Assembly (NCBI RefSeq): GCF_900112185.1
Contig: NZ_FOKP01000005.1
Span: 186,001-250,000 of the forward strand
DNA from: Allobosea sp. CRIB-10
Lineage (GTDB): Bacteria > Pseudomonadota > Alphaproteobacteria > Rhizobiales > Beijerinckiaceae
Length of the DNA stretch: 64,000 nt
Direction of reading: 5' to 3'
The position numbers and the translations under genes were made by a program. Within the stretch, counting starts at the first letter, position 1. Every line of letters starts with the position of its first letter. Below, in pieces: positions 55,039 through 63,103 of the stretch. The notes under the pieces were generated by a model that saw only the letters and a list, made by a program, of their open reading frames with translations, was not told the DNA's origin and searched no databases.

Positions 55039-56778
55039 ATGACCGCGACCTCTCTTCGCCTGGCGCTCGCCCAGCTCAACCCGATCGTCGGCGACGTCGC
55101 CGGCAATGCCGACAAGGTGCGTGCCGCGCGCCGCGAGGCGGCCGCCGGCGGCGCCGAGCTCGTGATGTTCCCGGAACTCTTCCTCTCGGCCTATCCGCCG
55201 GAGGATTTGGTGCTGAAGCCGGCCTTCCAGGACGCCTGCCGCAAGGCCTGCGAGGACCTCGCCCGCGAGACCGCCGATGGCGGCCCGGCCGTGCTCGTCG
55301 GATTGCCCTGGCTCGAGGACGGCAAGCTTTACAACGCCTATGCGCTGCTGGACGGCGGCCTGGTCCAGTCGGTGCGCTTCAAAGTCGACCTGCCCAATTA
55401 CGGCGTCTTCGACGAGAAGCGCGTATTCGAGCCCGGCCCGCTGCCCGGCCCGGTCGTCTTTCGCAACCATGTCCGCCTGGGCATTCCGATCTGTGAGGAC
55501 ATCTGGGGTGAGGAAGTCGTCGAGTGCATTGCCGAGACCGGCGGCGAGATCCTGCTGGTCCCGAACGGCTCGCCTTTCCGCCGCGGCGTGATCGAGGAGC
55601 GGCTCAATGTCGCCGTGGCCCGCGTCGTCGAGAGCGGCCTGCCGATGGTCTACCTCAACCAGCTCGGCGGCCAGGACGAGCTCGTCTTCGAGGGCGCCTC
55701 CTTCGTGCTCAACAGCGACCGCAGCTTCGCCCACCAGCTGCCGGCCTTCCGCGAGGCGGTCGCGATCACGCAATGGGAGCGTGGGCCCGATGGCTGGCGC
55801 TGCCTGCCCGGCGAGGTCGTTGCCGTCGAGAGCGGCGACGAAGCCGACTATGCCGCCTGCTTGCTCGGCCTGCGCGACTATGTCGAAAAGAACCGCTTCC
55901 CCGGCGTGGTGCTCGGCCTGTCGGGCGGCATCGATTCCGCCATCTGCGCCGCCATGGCGGTCGATGCGCTGGGCGCGGAGCGGGTGCGCTGCGTGATGAT
56001 GCCCTATCGCTTCACCTCGCAGGAGAGCCTCGACGACGCCAGGAAATGCGCCGATGCGCTTGGCGTTCGCTATGAGATCGTGCCGATCGCCGATCCCGTC
56101 GAGGGCTTCGAGCAGGCGCTGGCCGAACTCTTCGCCGGCACCAATCGCGGCATCACCGAGGAGAACCTGCAGAGCCGGGTGCGCGGCACGCTGCTGATGT
56201 CGATCTCGAACAAGTTCGGGCCGATGGTGGTGACGACCGGCAACAAGTCGGAGATGTCCTGCGGCTACGCCACGCTCTATGGCGACATGAACGGCGGCTA
56301 CAACCCGATCAAGGACCTCTACAAGACCGAGGTCTTCAGGCTCTCGGCCCTGCGCAACCGCTGGAAGCCGGCAGGCGCGCTTGGGCCGGACGGCGAGGTG
56401 ATCCCTGAGAACATCATCGTCAAGCCACCCTCGGCGGAGCTGCGCGAGAACCAGAAAGATCAGGATTCGCTGCCGCCCTATGACGTGCTCGACGACATCC
56501 TCGCCTGCCTGATCGAGCACGAGATGCGGCTCGCCGACATCGTCGCCCGCGGCCACGACCTGGAGACGGTGCAGAAGGTCGAGCGCCTGCTCTATCTCGC
56601 CGAATACAAGCGCCGGCAGGCGGCGCCGGGCGTCAAGGTCACCCGCAAGAATTTCGGCCGCGACCGGCGCTATCCCATCGTCAACCGCTTCCGCGACCCC
56701 GGCGAACCGGCCCATGAGCCGGACCGGTCACTGGTCAAGGGCGTCGGCAAGGGCGGGGCTGAGAGCTTCGATTTCTGA
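55039..56778 (+). CDS. nadE: Glutamine-dependent NAD+ synthetase
   Basis: A 579-residue two-domain enzyme that makes NAD from deamido-NAD, ATP and glutamine. The N-terminal glutaminase (nitrilase fold) has the triad Glu46, Lys115 and Cys152 (ICEDIW). The synthetase domain starts near residue 270 with the ATP-pyrophosphatase loop SGGIDS (295-300), then TGNKSEMSCGYATLYGDMNG. FxKRxP-type RKNFGRDRRYPIVNRF ends it. All key residues are present, so it is probably the only NAD synthetase needed. ATG at 55039. Confidence 0.97.
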   Translation: MTATSLRLALAQLNPIVGDVAGNADKVRAARREAAAGGAELVMFPELFLSAYPPEDLVLKPAFQDACRKACEDLARETADGGPAVLVGLPWLEDGKLYNAYALLDGGLVQSVRFKVDLPNYGVFDEKRVFEPGPLPGPVVFRNHVRLGIPICEDIWGEEVVECIAETGGEILLVPNGSPFRRGVIEERLNVAVARVVESGLPMVYLNQLGGQDELVFEGASFVLNSDRSFAHQLPAFREAVAITQWERGPDGWRCLPGEVVAVESGDEADYAACLLGLRDYVEKNRFPGVVLGLSGGIDSAICAAMAVDALGAERVRCVMMPYRFTSQESLDDARKCADALGVRYEIVPIADPVEGFEQALAELFAGTNRGITEENLQSRVRGTLLMSISNKFGPMVVTTGNKSEMSCGYATLYGDMNGGYNPIKDLYKTEVFRLSALRNRWKPAGALGPDGEVIPENIIVKPPSAELRENQKDQDSLPPYDVLDDILACLIEHEMRLADIVARGHDLETVQKVERLLYLAEYKRRQAAPGVKVTRKNFGRDRRYPIVNRFRDPGEPAHEPDRSLVKGVGKGGAESFDF

Positions 56779-56793
56779 AGTGACGAACACGCC

Positions 56794-57013
56794 GTCATTC
56801 CGGGGCGCCGCGTAGCGGCGAGCCGGGAACCCATGAGCACTGGCCTTTCCGTCATGGTCGGGCTTGTCCCGACCATCCGCGTCTTCCCCGACGCAATGCG
56901 GTGTTCAAGACGTGGATGCTCGCCACAAGGGCGAGCATGACGATCTGAAGCAGCGTCGTGGTCATGGGTTCCGGGCTCAGGCCTGCGGCCTGCCCCGGAA
57001 AGACGGCGGAGCG
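56794..57013. repeat. Nested intergenic palindromic repeat
   Basis: Outer ends TTCCGGGGC (56798-56806) and GCCCCGGAA (56992-57000) are exact inverted copies, and GGAACCCATGA pairs with TCATGGGTTCC inside. Two hairpins lie within: ATGGTCGGG-CTTGT-CCCGACCAT (56854-56876) and ATGCTCGCC-ACAAG-GGCGAGCAT (56916-56938), whose loops are inverse complements. It looks like one repeat inserted in or built on another. Outer ends match 33409-33552 and inner units match 11130-11240 and 59290-59386. Confidence 0.82.
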
Positions 57014-57018
57014 CTGTC

Positions 57019-57798
57019 TTACAACCAGAATCCGCCGATCTGGTTCGCCGTCGGATTGGCGATGCAGGCGGTCATCCGATCGAGCCAGATGCGCTGATAT
57101 TTGGCGTTTTGCCCATGCTGGGTATCGATGTCGTAACGGCGCTGGATCAGCTTGACGCGACGCTTGATGTGCAGGTCGACGAGGCTGTTCAGCTGGGTGA
57201 TCAGCCCGCCGATCGTCGGAGCGCGGGCGATGGTGAGCTGATGCGCCAGCGCCCGGCAGACGACGAAGCCGACATCGTAGTGGAATTGCTCATGCGCCAG
57301 CAGGCCGGCGTCCAGCGTCACGCCGATCCTCACCTGCGCATTCGGCCAGACCTCGATCTCGTTGGGCACGCCGAAGGCGTAGTCGGTCCCGACCATGCGG
57401 GCGCCCTTGTCGAAAATCTCGTATTCGAAGGCGGTGTAGGCGTCCTGCACCGTCCCGTCGGCCGGGTCCATCACCACCGGCACCGGCAGGAAGTCGCCGG
57501 CCTTGAGCTTTATGGGAAGGCGCGAGGCGCTGACCACGACGCCGGCCGGCGCCGGGTTGTTGGCCATGTGCAGGAAAGTCTTGCCACCAGGATCGACCCG
57601 CGAATCCGGGCTCGGCATCTTGAGGAAGACCTGCTGGTAGCGCTTGATCCCGCCTCGGGTCAGCGGCCCGCAATCGCCGTCGACATCGAGCAGGTCGATG
57701 CCGAGCGCGGCCGTATGCGGGTTGATCATCGCCTGGACCAGGCGCGTGTCGGGAACCGTGTTCTTGCCGCCGAGCCCAACTGAAGCCGTGATGCTCAT
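57019..57798 (-). CDS. Peptidoglycan-binding protein with HExxH motif, no signal
   Basis: A 259-residue protein. Residues 18-60 look like a peptidoglycan-binding three-helix domain (RLVQAMINPHTAALGIDLLD, DGDCGPLTRGGIKRYQQVFL). A linker and strand-rich middle follow. Residues 169-173 read HEQFH within LLAHEQFHYDVGFVV, a zinc-metalloprotease-type HExxH that resembles DUF922 proteases. There is no signal peptide or membrane segment. The ATG at 57798 has GGAGGCGAGG just upstream, so the start is firm. It may reach the wall via a non-classical route or be delivered by another system; no secretion genes are near. Function inferred only. Confidence 0.72.
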   Translation of the reverse strand: MSITASVGLGGKNTVPDTRLVQAMINPHTAALGIDLLDVDGDCGPLTRGGIKRYQQVFLKMPSPDSRVDPGGKTFLHMANNPAPAGVVVSASRLPIKLKAGDFLPVPVVMDPADGTVQDAYTAFEYEIFDKGARMVGTDYAFGVPNEIEVWPNAQVRIGVTLDAGLLAHEQFHYDVGFVVCRALAHQLTIARAPTIGGLITQLNSLVDLHIKRRVKLIQRRYDIDTQHGQNAKYQRIWLDRMTACIANPTANQIGGFWL

Positions 57799-57936
57799 CC
57801 TCGCCTCCGAGCGCAGATATCGACATCCCCGTCGCCCGCTACCCTTGCGTCAATCTGAGCAGTTGTCGATCTCCTTTCATGACGGCTGCACCATGCTCTT
57901 GCCCTTGCGCGCGTCCCGCGCGACAAGCGGCCGGTC

Positions 57937-59277
57937 ATGACCACTCCCTTCGTCCGCACCGCCCCGTCGCCGACCGGCTATCTCCACATCGGCAACGCCC
58001 GCTCGCTGATGTTCAACTGGCTCTTCGCCAAGCGGCATGTCGGGCGCTTCTTGCTGCGCTATGACGACACCGACCAGGCGCGCTCGAAGCCGGAATTCGC
58101 CGATGCCATCGCCGAGGACCTGGCCTGGCTCGGCGTCGTCCCCGATGCCAGCATCAAGCAATCGGAGCGGATCGCGCTCTACGATGCGGCCGCCGACAAG
58201 CTGCGTGCCGCCGGACGCCTCTACCCCTGCTATGAGAGCGCCGACGAGCTTGATCGCAAGCGCAAGCGCCAGCTCGCCCGCGGCCTGCCGCCGGTCTACG
58301 ACCGCGCCGGCCTGAAGCTGGCGGCCGAAGAGCGCGGAAAGCTCGAAGCCGAGGGCCGGAAAGCCCATTGGCGCTTCCTGCTCGATTGGGAGGAGATCGG
58401 CTGGGACGATCTCGTCCGCGGTCCCTCCCATGTCGACTGCGCCTCGCTCTCCGATCCGGTGCTGGTGCGCGAGGATGGCACCTATCCCTATACGCTGCCC
58501 TCGGTGGTCGACGATCTCGACATGGGGATCACCCATGTCATCCGTGGCGAGGACCACGTCACCAACACCGCCGTGCAGATCCAGATCATGCAGGCGCTGG
58601 GCGGGGCGCTGCCGGCCTTTGGCCACCACAACCTCTTGACCACCGCGAGCGGCGAGGGGCTGTCGAAGCGCCTCGGCCATCTCTCGCTGCGGGGCCTGCG
58701 CGAATCCGGCATCGAGTCGCTGGCGGTGGCGGCGCTCGCCGTGCTCACCGGCTCCTCCGATGCGGTCCGGCCGGTGTCGAGCCTCGACGAGCTCGGCGGG
58801 CTGGTCGACCTCGCCCATGTCTCGCGTGCGCCGGCCAAGTTCGATGAGCACGAGCTGGAGACGCTCTCGGCCCGCACCCTGCACCAGCTCGATTTCGCAG
58901 CGGTCGAGGACAGGCTGAAGCAGCTCGGCATTCCCGCCAGCGAGCCGTTCTGGCTCGCCGTGCGCGGCAATCTCGCCCGGCTCTCGGGCGCCAAGGACTG
59001 GTGGACAATCGTCGAGGGGCCGATCGAGACACATGTTGCTGACAAAGCTTTTGCTGCGGCTGCGGCTACGCTGCTGCCGGCCGAGCCCTTCGATCAGACG
59101 ACCTGGAAAACATGGACGCAAGCCGTCGGCGCACAGACCGGAACCAAGGGCAAGGCGCTGTTCATGCCGCTGCGCCAGGCGCTGACAGGTCTCGACCACG
59201 GGCCGGAGCTGGCGGCGCTGCTGCCGCTGATCGGGCGGGAAAGGGCGCTGAAGCGCTTGAATGGCGAAAGCGCCTGA
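57937..59277 (+). CDS. gltX: Glutamyl-tRNA synthetase
   Basis: A 446-residue class I aminoacyl-tRNA synthetase that charges tRNA-Glu (and possibly tRNA-Gln). The HIGH-like motif is [12 protein letters not shown] at residues 12-23, and the KMSKS-like motif is reduced to [16 protein letters not shown] near residue 243. [11 protein letters not shown] and GEDHVTNT are conserved contacts. Alphaproteobacteria commonly have two GltX proteins, and the rather weak KMSKS match suggests this could be the second type. ATG at 57937. It is divergent from the HEQFH protein gene. Confidence 0.92.
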   Translation: MTTPFVRTAPSPTGYLHIGNARSLMFNWLFAKRHVGRFLLRYDDTDQARSKPEFADAIAEDLAWLGVVPDASIKQSERIALYDAAADKLRAAGRLYPCYESADELDRKRKRQLARGLPPVYDRAGLKLAAEERGKLEAEGRKAHWRFLLDWEEIGWDDLVRGPSHVDCASLSDPVLVREDGTYPYTLPSVVDDLDMGITHVIRGEDHVTNTAVQIQIMQALGGALPAFGHHNLLTTASGEGLSKRLGHLSLRGLRESGIESLAVAALAVLTGSSDAVRPVSSLDELGGLVDLAHVSRAPAKFDEHELETLSARTLHQLDFAAVEDRLKQLGIPASEPFWLAVRGNLARLSGAKDWWTIVEGPIETHVADKAFAAAAATLLPAEPFDQTTWKTWTQAVGAQTGTKGKALFMPLRQALTGLDHGPELAALLPLIGRERALKRLNGESA

Positions 59278-59289
59278 GCATTACGAGGC

Positions 59290-59386
59290 GTCGTTCGGGC
59301 GTAGCGAAGCGCGGACCCGAGAATCTCATGACCGAAAAGCATGGGTTTCGCAGATGCCCGGGCCAAGCCCGACCATGACGGTGAAA
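59290..59386. repeat. Dispersed palindromic repeat, copy B
   Basis: It shares GCGAAGCGC-GACCCGAGAATCTC and later the ATGCCCGGGCCAAGCCCGAC/CATGACGGTGAAA layout with copy A at 11130-11240. Within it, GGTCG-type arms flank a CAAG loop near 59354-59376. It lies between gltX and the convergent symporter gene. Confidence 0.78.
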
Positions 59387-59395
59387 TGTGGCTGA

Positions 59396-60721
59396 TCACT
59401 CGTGCCGGTGCATCGCCGACTCATGCTTGGTGTCGCGCATGGTCGAATAGACCAGCAGCGAGATGAAGATCACCGCCGAGAGGTAGTAGTAGAACCACTG
59501 CTCGTGGCCCTGCTGCTTGAAGAACAGGGCGATCGCCGGCGCAGTGCCGCCGAAGATCGAGACCGTCAGTGCATAGGGCACGGCGACGCCGGTAGCGCGG
59601 ATCGAGGTCGGGAACAGTTCCGCCTTCACCACAGCGTTGATCGAGGTGTAGCCGGCGACGAAGAGCCAGGCGCCGGAGATCAAGAGGAAGGCGGCCCAGG
59701 GTGACTTGGTCTGCTCCAGAGCCGACAGGATCGGCACGGTCAGCAGCGTTCCGGCGACACCGAAGAAGATCAGCAGCGGCTTGCGGCCGATCCGGTCAGA
59801 GATCAGGCCGTAGAGCGGCTGCAGGATCGAGGCGAAGATCAGCGATCCCGCGATGACATAGGTGGTGACGATGTCGGTGAGGCCGACCGTCTGCTTGACG
59901 AAGGTCTGCATATAGGTGGTGAAGGTGTAGAAGGCGGCGGTGCCGCCGGCCGTCAGCCCGACCACGATCGCGACCTCGCGCGGGTATTTCAGGAGGCCGC
60001 GCAGCGAGCTTTCCTGCTTCTTGACCTTGTTGGCGGCGGTGAAGGCCTCGGTCTCGTGCATGTTCCGGCGCATGAACATGGCGGTGACCGCCAGCATCGC
60101 ACCGATGACGAAGGGGATGCGCCAGCCCCAGTCGACCAGTTGCTCATGCGTCAGGAAGACGTTCTGCAGCAGGAGCAGCACCAGAATCGCGGTGAGCTGC
60201 CCGCCGATGAGCGTGACGTACTGGAAGCTCGAATAGAAGCCGCGATGATCGGGATGGGCGATCTCGGTGAGGTAGGTCGCGCTCGCCCCGTATTCGCCTC
60301 CCAGGCTCAGGCCCTCGATGATCCGCGCCAGCGCCAGCAGCACCGGCGCGGCGAAGCCGATCGTCTCATAGGTCGGCGTCAGCGCGATGATCAGCGAGCC
60401 GAAGCACATCATCAGCACCGAGACGGTCAGCGACAGCCGCCGGCCATAGCGGTCGGCGATATGACCGAACAGCCAGCCGCCGATCGGGCGGACGATGAAA
60501 CCGGCGGCGAACAACGTCGCCGCGTTGAGCTGCTGCACCACAGGGTCGTGCGACGGGAAGAATTTCGGCGCGAAATAGAGCGCGAAGGCGGTGTAGGCGT
60601 AGAAATCGTACCACTCGACCAGATTGCCGACCGAGCCGATGAAGATCGCCTTCAGGCGTCGCGCCGTATCGGCGGCGTCCATGCCGTGCGGGGCGGGGGT
60701 GGCGATTGCTGGGTCCGACAT
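59396..60721 (-). CDS. MFS metabolite:H+ symporter (MHS family)
   Basis: A 441-residue twelve-helix transporter of the metabolite:H+ symporter group (KgtP, ProP, ShiA). The start IFIGSVGNLVEWYDFYAYTA, the motif HIADRYGRRLSL between helices 2 and 3, and RIIEGLSLGGEYGASATYLT between 4 and 5 are diagnostic. It probably takes up a dicarboxylate, 2-oxoglutarate or a related acid; the exact substrate is not clear. ATG at 60721. The upstream region holds the repeat at 60880-60996, so its promoter must lie within about 150 bases. Confidence 0.93.
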   Translation of the reverse strand: MSDPAIATPAPHGMDAADTARRLKAIFIGSVGNLVEWYDFYAYTAFALYFAPKFFPSHDPVVQQLNAATLFAAGFIVRPIGGWLFGHIADRYGRRLSLTVSVLMMCFGSLIIALTPTYETIGFAAPVLLALARIIEGLSLGGEYGASATYLTEIAHPDHRGFYSSFQYVTLIGGQLTAILVLLLLQNVFLTHEQLVDWGWRIPFVIGAMLAVTAMFMRRNMHETEAFTAANKVKKQESSLRGLLKYPREVAIVVGLTAGGTAAFYTFTTYMQTFVKQTVGLTDIVTTYVIAGSLIFASILQPLYGLISDRIGRKPLLIFFGVAGTLLTVPILSALEQTKSPWAAFLLISGAWLFVAGYTSINAVVKAELFPTSIRATGVAVPYALTVSIFGGTAPAIALFFKQQGHEQWFYYYLSAVIFISLLVYSTMRDTKHESAMHRHE

Positions 60722-60879
60722 GGCTTGCTCCGCGTTCGAGGCGGCGCGAGCAGCAGCGGGCGCCGGCAGCAGAACCCTGATCTAAGCCTTGCGTTCCTTG
60801 CCGGTCAGCGACGGAAGATTTGAGCGGAATTGCTTCAAGCGCATGACGGGCTGTCACGCGAGCCAGCCTGAACAGCCTC

Positions 60880-60996
60880 AGCCCTCATCCTGAGGAGCCG
60901 CGAAGCGGCGTCTCGAAGGATGCGTCAGGCGGCTCCGGAAACAACTGGAGCATCCTTCGAGACGCAGCCTGACGGCTGCTCCTCAGGATGAGGGCT
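60880..60996. repeat. Large nested palindromic repeat (CCTCATCCTGAGG type)
   Basis: AGCCCTCATCCTGAGGAGC (60880-60898) and its exact inverted copy GCTCCTCAGGATGAGGGCT (60978-60996) are the outer arms. CGTCTCGAAGGATGC (60909-60923) and GCATCCTTCGAGACG (60950-60964) are exact inner arms. Such CTCATCCTGAGG...TCTCGAAGGATG repeats are abundant between genes in Bradyrhizobium, Methylobacterium and relatives (established, from memory). It lies downstream of the DUF2865 gene and upstream of the symporter gene. Confidence 0.88.
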
Positions 60997-61020
60997 GCGA
61001 GAATCTGTGCTGCCTTGCTG

Positions 61021-62226
61021 CTACGGCCGCGCGGTCGCTCCGACCCCGAGATTGGGCGCGAGGTTCGGCGCGACGATCCGCACCGTGCGGCGCTCGCCGG
61101 TGACGCTCTTGCTCTCGCGCTTCAGCCCGTCGCCCTGCTGCAAGGTCTTCTCGCCGTCGATCCGCTGCGGGCCGACGCCGGCGGATTCGGTGCTGGCGGT
61201 CGGCACATTGGCGTCCGGCGTCGGCTCGTCGCCGGGCGCGGCCTGGAGCGTGGTCGGAGCCGGGGCAGGAGGGGTGTTCGGCTTGGCCTCTGCGGCCGCA
61301 TTGGCGGCGCCCTTCTTGCCGCGCTGCGGCTGCTCGGGCTTGGGCCGCGACATTTCCTGCGAGCGCTGCTCGGTGACGATGATGTCGCCCTTGCGCTGCT
61401 CGAGCATCTGCTCGGCATTCGCCAGCGCCTGGGCCCAGCTCTGGCCGGGGGCGCGGCAGGTGCAGGCGGCGTCGAAGCTGCGCGTGTATTTCAGCGCGTT
61501 CGGCAAGGACGAGTAGGGCTGCCCGGTGCTACGCGCCACCGCGTTCTGGATGTCGCCGCCATTGCTCATGCCGAAGGCCAGCGTCTCGGTGCCGGGGCAG
61601 AGCGACTGGCACATCTCGTCCTGGCCCTCGCGCCCGCTCGGACTGTTCGCGAGCGGGAAGAAATAGCCGTCGCAACTGCGTACGCAGACGGTGTAGGGGC
61701 CGCCCTGGCGCGGCTGGTTTTCGCCTGGCTCGCGCGGTTCGTCGGGATCGAGCTCGGGCATTGTCGAATCGATCTCACCACGGCGCGGCTCGATGCCGAA
61801 GATCGTCTCGAAGAAGCCGCGTGGTTGCGCCCGGCAATTATTGTTGATCAGCGCGGCCAGCTGAGCGCGGCGCTGCTCGACGCCGCCGCCCTGCGCCTGC
61901 TGCTGAAGCTGGGCATATTGCTGCTGCAACGCGCCGAGCTGGGCGCGGATGCCGCCGCATTGCGGTGGCGGCTGCTCGCCGAAGAACAGGAAGCCACCGC
62001 GATCGCAGCCCATCGAGCGGTATTGGCTGGAGAGCTGCGCCAGCTGCCCGGCGACGCGCTGCGCCGCCTGGGCGGCACGGCCGTCGCCACCGCCGCGCTG
62101 ACCCTGCAGGCTGGAAAGCTCGGCCCGCCAGTTGTCGCAAGCCGGCGACTGCGCCAAGGCTGCGCCTGTCAGCGCGGCGAAGGCCAGCGCCGGAGCGAGC
62201 GCGCGTCGGAGCGAAGCGAAAATCAT
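61021..62226 (-). CDS. DUF2865 family exported protein
   Basis: A 401-residue protein with a signal peptide (about residues 1-25). A Gln/Ala-rich coiled coil (GGIRAQLGALQQQYAQLQQQ) precedes the conserved Cys-rich core PYTVCVRSCDGYFFPLANSP and MCQSLCPGTETLAFGMSNGG, the hallmark of DUF2865, a family found in Hyphomicrobiales. The C-terminal part is a Pro/Ala-rich tail. The function is unknown; the paired cysteines suggest a disulfide-stabilised envelope protein. The ATG at 62226 begins the signal peptide. Confidence 0.88.
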   Translation of the reverse strand: MIFASLRRALAPALAFAALTGAALAQSPACDNWRAELSSLQGQRGGGDGRAAQAAQRVAGQLAQLSSQYRSMGCDRGGFLFFGEQPPPQCGGIRAQLGALQQQYAQLQQQAQGGGVEQRRAQLAALINNNCRAQPRGFFETIFGIEPRRGEIDSTMPELDPDEPREPGENQPRQGGPYTVCVRSCDGYFFPLANSPSGREGQDEMCQSLCPGTETLAFGMSNGGDIQNAVARSTGQPYSSLPNALKYTRSFDAACTCRAPGQSWAQALANAEQMLEQRKGDIIVTEQRSQEMSRPKPEQPQRGKKGAANAAAEAKPNTPPAPAPTTLQAAPGDEPTPDANVPTASTESAGVGPQRIDGEKTLQQGDGLKRESKSVTGERRTVRIVAPNLAPNLGVGATARP

Positions 62227-62434
62227 CGAAGGCAGAGTTGCTATCCCTGTGACTCGTCCCATGCCAGCGTCGGTCGCTTGCACCGGCAAAGCACATGCTA
62301 CAAACGCGACGGAACTAAGGAGGTACGCGTCAGCCGCCGGGAGAAGGGCGATTCGACGCAGGTTCCACATTCGTCAGCGCATCGCATATCGCGCCCCGGG
62401 CAGCAAATCCGCCCCGGGCTCTAAACTCAAAGCG

Positions 62435-62484
62435 AGAGACAGATTCACCGATCAGGCCGATTCGGCCCGATCGGATCTGTCTCT
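62435..62484 (-). terminator. Multi-stem hairpin after the marR gene
   Basis: AGAGACAGAT (62435-62444) pairs exactly with ATCTGTCTCT (62475-62484). Inside, CCGATC (62448-62453) pairs with GATCGG (62469-62474) and GGCCGA (62455-62460) with TCGGCC (62462-62467). The whole forms one long stem. It lies seven bases after the marR stop on the minus strand; only a broken T-run follows. Its outer core is like the hairpin at 81-108. Confidence 0.6.
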
Positions 62485-62491
62485 TGCGCGA

Positions 62492-62980
62492 TCACGCCTC
62501 CTCGGTCTGGTAGGCGCCGGCGAGATGGCGGCCGCGCTCGGTCAGCAGCGCCAGCACCCGCTCGAAGACGCGCAGCTCATCGGCCGAGATTCCCTCGATC
62601 CAGCGCTCCTCGAAGGCGAGCGCCAGCGGCACGATCTGGGCGTAGAGGCGCTGGCCGGCGGCGCTGAGAGCGACGAAGGCCTCGCGCCGGTCGGCCCGGT
62701 TCTCGGCCCGCGTCACCAGCCCGCGCTTGTCGAGTTCGGCGACGGCGCGCGAGACCTTGGTCTTGTGCATCTGCGAGAGCTCGCCGATGTCGCGCGAGGT
62801 CAGTTGCCCGAACTCGCCGAGCTGCGCGATCACCCGCCATTCCGGGATGCCGATGCCGAAACGCGTGCCGTAGACGCGGCCGAGCGCCCGGCTGGCGAAG
62901 AAGCCGACCACATTGAGCCGATAGGGCAGGAACTGCTCGAGATGCAGGGCGCGGTCTTCAGGTTTTTGTGTCGTTGACAT
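62492..62980 (-). CDS. MarR family regulator (HmgR/HpdR-like)
   Basis: A 162-residue regulator with the MarR winged helix at about residues 45-110 (FGIGIPEWRVIAQLGEFGQL, RDIGELSQMHKTKVSRAVAE, LVTRAENRADRREAFVAL). It is divergent from hmgA, and the palindrome at 62979-63000 overlaps its own ATG at 62980. MarR regulators of homogentisate genes release DNA when tyrosine-pathway metabolites such as homogentisate bind (known for related systems). I infer that role here from the operator and the neighbour. Confidence 0.9.
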   Translation of the reverse strand: MSTTQKPEDRALHLEQFLPYRLNVVGFFASRALGRVYGTRFGIGIPEWRVIAQLGEFGQLTSRDIGELSQMHKTKVSRAVAELDKRGLVTRAENRADRREAFVALSAAGQRLYAQIVPLALAFEERWIEGISADELRVFERVLALLTERGRHLAGAYQTEEA

Positions 62981-63000
62981 TAGTTGCACATGTAACTAAT
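62979..63000. promoter_or_regulatory. 22-bp near-palindrome, marR/hmgA operator
   Basis: ATTAGTTGCA (62979-62988) and TGTAACTAAT (62991-63000) are inverted copies around the central CA, with a single mismatched pair (G and T positions). It overlaps the marR start codon and lies about 104 bases before the hmgA ATG. This size and symmetry is what MarR dimers bind. Confidence 0.82.
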
Positions 63001-63103
63001 TGGAGTGACAGAAGGCCGCGGAAGGCTGGCGCCGTGATCATTGCGCAACGGCAGCGTCTGTCAAAGCGGCCAGCAGCGGAAACGCAGCGGGAGGAGGCCG
63101 GCC

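Noticed and set aside
53542..56715. 1057-residue minus-strand reading frame
   Set aside because: Only its last 319 residues (from the ATG at 54501) form a real outer-membrane protein; the rest is antisense to nadE and the Dabb gene.
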